DNA of 64,000 nucleotides, taken from assembly GCA_017415505.1 (NCBI GenBank), contig JAFQGG010000037.1, forward strand, positions 1 to 64,000, given 5' to 3'. The translations under genes and the position numbers were made by a program. How positions within the stretch are numbered: position 1 is the first letter of the stretch; each line of letters opens with the position of its first letter. This DNA is from Clostridia bacterium (lineage in GTDB: Bacteria > Bacillota > Clostridia > Christensenellales > Borkfalkiaceae). Below are positions 1-6,520 of this stretch, in pieces. A model generated the notes under the pieces. That model was given only the letters and a program-made list of their open reading frames with translations. It was not told the origin of the DNA and did no database searches.

Positions 1-113
1 CTATGTTGTTCATAAAAAATTTTTCTACGATATTTTGGTGCAAACACTATATGATACTTGCAATTCCATTTCGTATGTGCTAAACTATTTGTGGTATTAA
101 ATGTTTCCGACAT
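1..113 (-). mobile_element. tnpA: IS200/IS605-family transposase TnpA, N-terminal part (cut by window edge)
   Basis: The minus strand opens with ATG at 113-111 behind a CGGAGG ribosome site (126-121). It reads an IS200-type Y1 transposase start in which KWNCKYHIVFAPKYRRKIF is visible; this block is diagnostic of the family. Only about 37 residues lie inside the window, so the HUH motif and catalytic Tyr cannot be checked. TnpA of this family cuts and joins single-stranded DNA at hairpin-marked ends. The upstream leader carries an inverted repeat that could mask the ribosome site, as is known for IS200. The outer tip of the element was not located. Confidence 0.85.
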
Positions 114-123
114 TTTTTATCCT

Positions 124-181
124 CCGATTTTTTATTTTGTTATTGCAACTGGCAGGTCGCAATTACATTATACTAAATCGG
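124..181 (-). promoter_or_regulatory. Inverted repeat in the tnpA leader overlapping the ribosome site
   Basis: CCGATTT at 124-130 pairs with AAATCGG at 175-181. Inside it, ATTGC (142-146) pairs with GCAAT (159-163). In the tnpA mRNA the outer arm includes the first bases of the CGGAGG ribosome site, so folding would reduce translation. Repression of IS200 transposase by such a leader stem is established; its action here is inferred. Confidence 0.5.
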
Positions 182-218
182 AGCTTTTATTTCAACTCAT
201 CGGTAAACCTACACCGAA

Positions 219-271
219 CCACGCGACTATCGCGTGGTTTTCTTACGTAATTCCGAAAAACGGAATTACGT
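219..271. repeat. Two adjacent hairpins between tnpA and the next gene
   Basis: CCACGCG-ACTAT-CGCGTGG (about 219-237) is followed by ACGTAATTCCG (245-255) and CGGAATTACGT (261-271) around an AAAAA loop. IS200/IS605 ends carry subterminal hairpins, so one of these may mark the left end of the element; the first also resembles a plus-strand terminator. No target or cleavage sequence was identified. Confidence 0.4.
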
Positions 272-280
272 TATACAATC

Positions 281-316
281 ACGGCGACGCAGAACTTGCG
301 TCGCCGTATTTTTTCG
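281..316 (+). terminator. Strong hairpin with T-tract reading rightward
   Basis: ACGGCGACGCA (281-291) pairs with TGCGTCGCCGT (297-307), followed by ATTTTTTC on the plus strand. It stops transcription coming from the IS side. For the minus-strand gene ending at 326 the same stem has only a weak T-tract. Confidence 0.6.
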
Positions 317-325
317 CGATTGCGT

Positions 326-727
326 TTATATTTTTCCGTTCTTTATAAGGTATTCCTCTAAAATTTTCGCCGTCGAATAGACGATTTCCGCGCAAGGACG
401 TTTTTGCGCGGACAAAAGCTCCGAGCAAATCAAGCTCCCGTTTTCTTCTTGAAACTTCCCGCAAAGATCTCGTACGATCTCGTAAGTGTTCTTTTTATTT
501 TCGGGGGAATTTTCCTCTTTTGCAAACAGCGCGCCGATAACGATTGCCATACCGCTCACCGCACCGCAGGTAAGACGAAGTCTGCCTAAGCCCCCGCCAA
601 ACGGCAAGGAAATCTTCTTCAACTCCGCTTCCGAAACCTTTATTAAATCGGAAAACGCCAACACGACCGCCTGTGAACAGGCATATCCTTTCATAAAATA
701 TTCTTTTGCCCTTTCTGCTCTTGACAT
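326..727 (-). CDS. C_GCAxxG_C_C family protein (putative redox-active)
   Basis: A 133-residue protein with the spaced cysteine pattern that names the family. CSQA sits near residue 18, TCGAVSG in the middle (the GCAxxG-type motif), and single cysteines follow in the CGKFQ and ICSEL segments. The family is common in Clostridia and other anaerobes and is often described as possibly redox-active; no reaction is established. The ATG at 727 has a CAGGAG ribosome site. The gene stands alone on the minus strand, divergent from mtnN. The TTGACA box of the mtnN promoter overlaps its first codons. Length is normal for the family. Confidence 0.8.
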   Translation of the reverse strand: MSRAERAKEYFMKGYACSQAVVLAFSDLIKVSEAELKKISLPFGGGLGRLRLTCGAVSGMAIVIGALFAKEENSPENKKNTYEIVRDLCGKFQEENGSLICSELLSAQKRPCAEIVYSTAKILEEYLIKNGKI

Positions 728-749
728 TTTTCTTTTCTCCTGTTATAAT
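721..749 (+). promoter_or_regulatory. Sigma-A promoter for mtnN-ung
   Basis: TTGACA (721-726), a 17-base spacer and TATAAT (744-749) form a perfect consensus promoter. Transcription should start near 756, leaving an 85-base leader to the mtnN ATG at 841. The -35 box lies inside the start of the divergent gene. Confidence 0.85.
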
Positions 750-840
750 AATATGGTATATGGAAAAAATATACGGTGAAAACATTATATCATATTAAAA
801 AGAAAAACACAAGAATTTTTGAAAACAAGGAGAAAAAAAT

Positions 841-1497
841 ATGATCGGTGCAGTAATTGCTATGCAAAGCGAAGCGGATATCCTTTTGAGTGAAATGAAA
901 ATAAATCGCTCTTTACAAATAAGCGGTAAGAAAGTACACGTGGGTACGGCGTACGGAAAAGAAGTTGCCGTTTGCGTTTGCGGAGTAGGAAAAGTAAACG
1001 CCGCGCTCGGCGCACAGCTTCTCGTAAGCAAATTCGACGCGAAAAAACTTCTCAATTTCGGCGTTGCGGGAGGCTTAAACGAAAAAACGGAACTTTGCGC
1101 CGTATATCAAATCGGCGAAGCGGTTCAATTCGATTTCGACTTAACGCAACTCAACGGCACGAAAATCGGGACTTTGGACGAATATACGGAAAATTATCTT
1201 AAATTAAATCTACTCAAAGCGTCCTTTCCCGTTAGAAAACTCGGCACTTCCGATAGATTCAACGATTCCCCTCACGACTACGCGCTCCTCACCAAAGAAT
1301 TACAAGCGGATATTCGCGACATGGAAGGCGCGGCTATCGTGCAGGCGGCGTATTGCGCACAGTTGCCCGTGTATTCTATAAAAGCCATTTCCGACGTCGC
1401 GGGAAGCGGAAGCACGACCGAGCAGTTTCTTATCAATAAAGACAAAGCGTTGCAAAATTTGAAAGCCGTTTTGCCTACGATTTTCGAAGAATTGTAA
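841..1497 (+). CDS. mtnN: 5'-methylthioadenosine/S-adenosylhomocysteine nucleosidase
   Basis: Hydrolyses the glycosidic bond of methylthioadenosine and S-adenosylhomocysteine in the cytoplasm, releasing adenine; it serves methionine salvage and removal of methylation by-products. At 218 residues it has the normal family length. The N-terminus reads IGAVIAMQSEAD, FGVAGGL follows in the nucleotide-phosphorylase fold, DMEGAA holds the substrate-binding Glu (about residue 162), and SDVAG carries the catalytic Asp (residue 185). The start has an AAGGAG ribosome site. ung begins 10 bases downstream, so both are transcribed from the promoter at 721-749. No Pfs-type extension is present. Confidence 0.95.
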   Translation: MIGAVIAMQSEADILLSEMKINRSLQISGKKVHVGTAYGKEVAVCVCGVGKVNAALGAQLLVSKFDAKKLLNFGVAGGLNEKTELCAVYQIGEAVQFDFDLTQLNGTKIGTLDEYTENYLKLNLLKASFPVRKLGTSDRFNDSPHDYALLTKELQADIRDMEGAAIVQAAYCAQLPVYSIKAISDVAGSGSTTEQFLINKDKALQNLKAVLPTIFEEL

Positions 1498-1507
1498 GGA
1501 GAATTTT

Positions 1508-2176
1508 ATGATTGATTTAGGCGATTGGAACGAACGGCTTGCGCCCTTGTTTGCAGACGAACGGTATAAAAAAATACGAGCGTTTCTTATTGAGGAATAT
1601 AAAAACCATATCGTTTATCCCGATATGTACGATTTATACAACTGTTTTCGGTATACCCCGTTTGAAAAGTTGCGGGCGGTTATTTTAGGACAAGACCCCT
1701 ATCACGGGGAAGGACAAGCGCACGGGCTTTGTTTTTCCGTACAAGACGGGATTCCCAATCCCCCCTCGCTCGAAAACATATTCAAAGAATTGCAATCGGA
1801 TATCGGCTGTCCGCGCCCAAAAACGGGCAATCTTACCAAGTGGGCAAAGGAAGGCGTGCTTTTATTGAACACCTCCCTTACCGTACGCGAGCATCAAGCA
1901 AACTCCCATTCCAAATGCGGTTGGGCGTGGTTCACCGACAGCGTTATTCAACTTATTTCTAAGCAAAAAGAAAACGTTGTGTTTATACTTTGGGGTGGAA
2001 ATGCGCGCAGTAAAAAACCGCTAATCGATACGAAAAAACATTTGATATTGGAATGTGCGCACCCCTCGCCCCTTTCGGCGTATAACGGCTTTTTCGGGTG
2101 CAAACATTTTTCGAAAACGAACGAGTACTTAACGAAAAACGGCTTACCGCCGATTGATTGGGATTTAACGAAATAA
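1508..2176 (+). CDS. ung: Uracil-DNA glycosylase, family 1
   Basis: Removes uracil from DNA to start base-excision repair. The 222-residue protein has all family-1 signatures. GQDPYH is the water-activating loop with Asp63. LLLNTSLTVR contributes to uracil recognition, and HPSPLSAYNGFFGC is the leucine-loop motif with catalytic His185. The ribosome site AAGGAG lies just after the mtnN stop, so the two genes form a short operon that ends at the palindromic terminator at 2181-2210. Start choice is unambiguous. Confidence 0.97.
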   Translation: MIDLGDWNERLAPLFADERYKKIRAFLIEEYKNHIVYPDMYDLYNCFRYTPFEKLRAVILGQDPYHGEGQAHGLCFSVQDGIPNPPSLENIFKELQSDIGCPRPKTGNLTKWAKEGVLLLNTSLTVREHQANSHSKCGWAWFTDSVIQLISKQKENVVFILWGGNARSKKPLIDTKKHLILECAHPSPLSAYNGFFGCKHFSKTNEYLTKNGLPPIDWDLTK

Positions 2177-2180
2177 AAGC

Positions 2181-2217
2181 TACGGGAGGCAAGCGCGCTT
2201 GCCTCCCGTAATTTTTT
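2181..2217. terminator. Bidirectional terminator between ung and the convergent gene
   Basis: A perfect 30-base palindrome (TACGGGAGGCAAGC at 2181-2194 and its complement at 2197-2210) is followed by ATTTTTT. It lies between two convergent genes and probably ends both transcripts. Confidence 0.85.
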
Positions 2218-3442
2218 ACAGCAATTTTGCCAATATTTTTTTCAAAGCGTATTTGCAATGCTCGTAAGTAAGCCCGCCTTGGAAATACGCCGTATACGGC
2301 GCTTTCACGGGCGCGTCGGCGGAAAGTTCGATAGACGCCCCTTCTACGAAACACCCTGCCGCCATAATCACTTTGCTATCGTACCCCGGCATATCCCAAG
2401 GCTCTAAGGTAACGAAGCTATCGATCGGCGAGGCTTCCTGCACCGATTGAATAAACGCGCAAAGTTGCTCCGCCGTATCAAACCGAATCGCTCGCGTGAT
2501 ATCCGCGGGCGTTTTTTCTATTTTTGGGAAATTCTCATACCCGAGCGTTTCCATACATTTCCCGATAAGCAAACTGCCTTTTATCGCTTGATTTACCGTA
2601 TGCGGAGCAAGGAACAATCCTTGATAAAACAGCCGATATCCGTAAGCGTACGACCCAACTTCGTTTCCAATCGAAGGCGCAGTCAATCTTCTACCAATTA
2701 AATCGATATATTTTTCTTTGCCGACGATATACCCACCCGTCGGCGCAAGACCACCGCCCGGGTTTTTGATAAGCGAACCGACTGCAACGTCCGCGCCAAC
2801 GTCGCAAGGTTCAAGCTTTTCCACGAATTCTCCGTAGCAATTATCCGTAAAAATACACCCTTCAAACCCGCAACCGCGTACGAAATCGCAAATTTCTTTA
2901 ATTTCCGCGACGGTAAACGCGTCGCGAAGCTCGTACCCGCGCGAGCGTTGAATATAAATCATTTTCAACTGCCCGCCCAAACGGTTTATCTCCTCTTGGA
3001 TACGCGTTTTATCAAACTTTCCCTCGGGCGTAAGCTCCGTGCAATCGAAAGAAATTCCGTAATCTTTTAGAGAGCCGTTGCCTTCCCCGAAAATTACCCC
3101 GCGAATGGTATCGTAAGGCATACCCGACACGCAAAGCACCTTATCGCCCGTTCGAAGCACGCCGAACAGTCCCACCGCAAGCGCGTGCGTACCGCTTAAA
3201 AGCGCAGGTGAAACGATACCCGTTTCCGCGCCCATAGATTCGGCAAATACCTCTCCGAGCGTAAAACGCCCGTCGTCGCCGTAACCGTAACCCGTCGTCG
3301 CGTTAAAGTGTCGCAAGGCAACCGAATGGCGATTGAACGCTTTTAATACCTTTTCTTGATTGTATTCGCTAATCTCGTCCGCGATTTTGAAATACTTTTG
3401 TAATTGTTCTTCGCTTTGTTTAATGAGTGCTTCCGCCGTCAT
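2216..3442 (-). CDS. Aluminium-resistance/methionine-gamma-lyase-family PLP protein
   Basis: A 408-residue fold-type I PLP enzyme of the family annotated as cystathionine beta-lyase family protein involved in aluminium resistance (YnbB-like). ALLSGTHA is the PLP-phosphate loop, and SLIKNPGGG carries the Schiff-base lysine, Lys226 by position. Family members are placed near sulfur amino-acid lyases, but the true substrate is not known. The ATG has an AAGGAG site. It follows miaA in the same direction with a 90-base gap that holds two copies of a palindromic repeat; position next to the mutSL-miaA block is common in Clostridia. Length is normal. Confidence 0.85.
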   Translation of the reverse strand: MTAEALIKQSEEQLQKYFKIADEISEYNQEKVLKAFNRHSVALRHFNATTGYGYGDDGRFTLGEVFAESMGAETGIVSPALLSGTHALAVGLFGVLRTGDKVLCVSGMPYDTIRGVIFGEGNGSLKDYGISFDCTELTPEGKFDKTRIQEEINRLGGQLKMIYIQRSRGYELRDAFTVAEIKEICDFVRGCGFEGCIFTDNCYGEFVEKLEPCDVGADVAVGSLIKNPGGGLAPTGGYIVGKEKYIDLIGRRLTAPSIGNEVGSYAYGYRLFYQGLFLAPHTVNQAIKGSLLIGKCMETLGYENFPKIEKTPADITRAIRFDTAEQLCAFIQSVQEASPIDSFVTLEPWDMPGYDSKVIMAAGCFVEGASIELSADAPVKAPYTAYFQGGLTYEHCKYALKKILAKLL

Positions 3443-3455
3443 AAAATCTCCTTAT

Positions 3456-3522
3456 TATGCCAGACACAATAATTATGCGTGGCATAGAATTATGTTACAC
3501 ATAGGTATTATGTTTCGCATAG
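3456..3522. repeat. Two copies of a short imperfect palindrome (TATGnCAnACA...TGCGTGGCATA type)
   Basis: Unit one is at 3456-3487 and unit two at 3491-3522. Each has about 11-base arms with the same two central mismatches. Two more copies, also paired, lie at 29970-30069. The pair sits between miaA and the next gene, just upstream of its ribosome site. Function unknown. Confidence 0.6.
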
Positions 3523-3532
3523 TACCCGTTTT

Positions 3533-4429
3533 TTATAGCAAATCTAATACCCTCTCCGCCGTAGCGTCCTGCGGAGCAAGACAAACGTGATTTTCCATGC
3601 GCTTAAAGAAGGTTATTTGCCGTTTGGCATAGTTTCTCGTATTCTTTTTAATAAGTTCTTTGATTTCCTCGTCCGAATACCCGTTCTCCAAGCCTTCCGC
3701 GACTTCTTTATAGCCAATTCCTTGCATACTTTGATTGGAAAGCGAAACCCCGCTTAATAAAAGCGAGCGCACTTCTTCTTTTAGACCGTTTTCATACATG
3801 ATATCCACGCGACGGTTGATTCGTTCGTACAGCAAATCCCTCGGATAAGCAATGGAAACCGCAACGAAATCAAAACGGGGAATCCTCTCGTCTTGTTGCT
3901 CAGATTTCGCCTTGCCCGTCGTTTCGTAAATCTCCAAAGCTCGAATTACTCTTTTCGTATCGTTTTCGTGTAGTTTTTCCGCGCTTTCTTTATCTACTTC
4001 ATAAAGCAAGGAATGTAGAAACGACTTTCCTTTTTCCATTAAAATTGCTTCGTACTTCTCGCGCACGGACGCGTTTGCGCCCGCATTTCCGAATTGGCTT
4101 TTATACAGCAACGAGTTCAAATAAAAGCCCGTACCCCCGCAAATTACGGGAACTTTCCCCTTCAAGAGCAAATCTTCAACGATTGGCAACGCCTTTTTCT
4201 CGTAATCGCTCACGGAAAAGCTTTCCTTGGGCGAAACCACGTCAATCAAATGGTGCGGAACGCCTTGCATTTCTTCGCTCGTGGGCTTTGCCGTGCCGAT
4301 ATCCATTCCGCGATAAACGAGCATGGAATCGGCGGAAATCACCTCGGTATTCAATTTTTTCGCGCACGCAACGGCAAGAGAAGTTTTCCCCGAAGCCGTA
4401 GCCCCGCAAACCACCAATACTTTCGGCAT
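3533..4429 (-). CDS. miaA: tRNA dimethylallyltransferase
   Basis: Transfers the dimethylallyl group to N6 of A37 in tRNAs that read codons beginning with U, the first step of the ms2i6A modification that MiaB completes. GATASGKT is the P-loop near residue 10. ISADSMLVYRGMDIGTAKP and GGTGFYL are core substrate motifs. The gene is cut from mutL by a TGATG overlap, so the ATG at 4429 is preferred over an in-frame GTG one codon upstream. About 298 residues, normal for the family. It belongs to the miaB-mutS-mutL-miaA operon. Confidence 0.96.
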   Translation of the reverse strand: MPKVLVVCGATASGKTSLAVACAKKLNTEVISADSMLVYRGMDIGTAKPTSEEMQGVPHHLIDVVSPKESFSVSDYEKKALPIVEDLLLKGKVPVICGGTGFYLNSLLYKSQFGNAGANASVREKYEAILMEKGKSFLHSLLYEVDKESAEKLHENDTKRVIRALEIYETTGKAKSEQQDERIPRFDFVAVSIAYPRDLLYERINRRVDIMYENGLKEEVRSLLLSGVSLSNQSMQGIGYKEVAEGLENGYSDEEIKELIKKNTRNYAKRQITFFKRMENHVCLAPQDATAERVLDLL

Positions 4430-6519
4430 CACACGATCCTCTTAAACGCTTTTTCAAGTTGCGTGCGGGTTACTTTAACGACGACGGGTCTGCCGTGCGG
4501 ACATTTCAAGCCCATATCCCCGTCCATTTGCTTGAACAAATCGTTAATTTCTTCTTGCGTCAAGTCCATACCGCCTTTCACCGCCGCTTTACACGCCGCC
4601 GAGGCAAGTTTATCCTTTAATATCTCCGCAATCTTTATCGCGCGGAAACCGCCCACGTCGCCGAGAATCTGATTAAAGAACGCGCCGATATCGATTTTCG
4701 GCAAATCAACGGGAATTGCCGTGACGATAAAGACGTTTTCTTCCGTTTCCTCGATATCAAAACCCATATCGATAATATCTTGCATTCTCTCGCGAATAAA
4801 CGTCGCTTCAAACGCGTTCAATTTTATTTCATACGGCAAGAGCATGGGTTGTCGCGCCGCGTCCCGTTTTTCCATACGCGCTTTTAAGCGGTCGAAAATC
4901 AACCGCTCGTGCGCCGCGTGTTGATCGATCACGAAAATATCGTCACCGCTTTCGTATAGCAAATAGGTATTGAACAGCTTACCTGCATACTTACAAGTAC
5001 TTACGTCGATTTTGCTTTGCTTTTCTTCTTTCTCTTTTTGCTCTAATAACCGCTTATTTTCTTCAAAATAATCCTTTTCCGTCCCGTCTTCTTTTGCTTT
5101 TTCGTAAGCAGGATCGTCCAATTCCCACACTTCGGGTTTATAATACGCGTTAGGGAACAGCTTCAACAACCGTTCAGGATTCGGCTTTTTCAATCTTCTT
5201 TCCCGCTTTTCAAGCTCGGCACGGGATATCATTTTCATGGGAGGCGCATTCGAAGTATCGATAATTCCCTTGCTATCATCTCTCTTAAAATGCGGAAGCG
5301 TACCCGCCATTTCCTTGCGAGCTTGCTCGTAGGTCACGGAAGTAGCGCCAAAAGCCCCGATACGCGTTTGTTCGTCCTTTTTCTCTTCCTCCTCCTTTTT
5401 TGCCTGTTCCAAAATACTTTCGGAAAGCGATTTTTTAGGCGCGGGCGTAGGCGCGGGTTCTTCCGCAGGTATAGAGGGTTGCGGTTCTTCCGCGGGTTCT
5501 TCCGCAGGTGCGGAAACGATATAATCAAGCGCCTGCGCCTTTCCGTCTAAAACGGCGGAAATCACCGAATAAATGCACCCGTATACGATATTGTTATCCG
5601 CAAAACGCACGTCCGCCTTATTCGGGTGCACGTTTATGTCCACGATTTCAGGGGGCATATCGATATGCAAGACGTAAAACGGGTACTGCCGTTTCATTAA
5701 ATAACTCGAATACGCGCCCGTAATCGCCGCCGAAACGGTCGAATTGAGAACGTATCGCCCGTTCAAAAACACGCTTTGATAGCTTTTATTCGGCTTGGAA
5801 AAGTTTTGATTTCCAATAAAACCGCGAATCCGAACCCCGTGCTTCAACGCGTTAATTTCAATACATTGCGCGCGCGTAGCAGCTCCGTATACGCAAACGA
5901 GCGCCTCTTCGTCGCCACCGCCAAACGACTGCAATACCTTTTTGCCGTTCGCGTAATAGGTAAAGGCGATATCGGGACGGCTTAAAATAAATCTTGAAAC
6001 GAAGGTGGTAATATCCGCTTCCTCCGCCTTATCCGATTTCAAAAATTTTAAGCGAACGGGCGCGTTAAAAAACAGCATTTCCACGCGCACTTCCGTTCCG
6101 TCGTACCCAACGGCTTCGGTTATATTGCCAAGCTCCCCGCCGTTAGAGGTCAACGCGTAGCATTTTTCACCCTTTACTTTGGAAGTAATGGTCATTTTTG
6201 AAACGGAAGCAATAGAAGCAACCGCTTCGCCTCGAAAACCGAGCGTTAAAATATTCTCCAAATCTTCCGCTTTGGCAATTTTACTCGTCGCATGTGGCAT
6301 AAACGCCGACTGCAAATCCGCGCGTTCGATACCGCAACCGTTATCCACGACGCGAATCAACTGTTTCCCGCCCTGCTCTACGTGCACTTCAATCTCCGTT
6401 GCGCCCGCGTCGATCGCATTCTCCACGAGCTCTTTTACGACTGAATACGGGCGGTCAACGACTTCGCCCGCCGCAATACGGTTATATACTTTTGCCGGTA
6501 ATATATTGATTTTTGCCAT
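4429..6519 (-). CDS. mutL: DNA mismatch repair protein MutL
   Basis: Couples MutS mismatch recognition to strand incision. This 696-residue protein has the GHKL ATPase (IAAGEVVDRP, NAIDAGAT, DNGCGI, TLGFRGEA) in the first 330 residues. A Glu/Pro/Lys-rich linker follows at about 345-500, then the dimerisation/endonuclease domain. That domain contains DQHAAHE, with Asp where the usual motif ends in Glu, and a CPHGRP motif near the C-terminus. It is therefore of the endonuclease type found in bacteria without MutH. It starts one base after the mutS stop, with its ribosome site inside mutS, and overlaps miaA. Confidence 0.96.
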   Translation of the reverse strand: MAKINILPAKVYNRIAAGEVVDRPYSVVKELVENAIDAGATEIEVHVEQGGKQLIRVVDNGCGIERADLQSAFMPHATSKIAKAEDLENILTLGFRGEAVASIASVSKMTITSKVKGEKCYALTSNGGELGNITEAVGYDGTEVRVEMLFFNAPVRLKFLKSDKAEEADITTFVSRFILSRPDIAFTYYANGKKVLQSFGGGDEEALVCVYGAATRAQCIEINALKHGVRIRGFIGNQNFSKPNKSYQSVFLNGRYVLNSTVSAAITGAYSSYLMKRQYPFYVLHIDMPPEIVDINVHPNKADVRFADNNIVYGCIYSVISAVLDGKAQALDYIVSAPAEEPAEEPQPSIPAEEPAPTPAPKKSLSESILEQAKKEEEEKKDEQTRIGAFGATSVTYEQARKEMAGTLPHFKRDDSKGIIDTSNAPPMKMISRAELEKRERRLKKPNPERLLKLFPNAYYKPEVWELDDPAYEKAKEDGTEKDYFEENKRLLEQKEKEEKQSKIDVSTCKYAGKLFNTYLLYESGDDIFVIDQHAAHERLIFDRLKARMEKRDAARQPMLLPYEIKLNAFEATFIRERMQDIIDMGFDIEETEENVFIVTAIPVDLPKIDIGAFFNQILGDVGGFRAIKIAEILKDKLASAACKAAVKGGMDLTQEEINDLFKQMDGDMGLKCPHGRPVVVKVTRTQLEKAFKRIV

Positions 6520-6520
6520 A

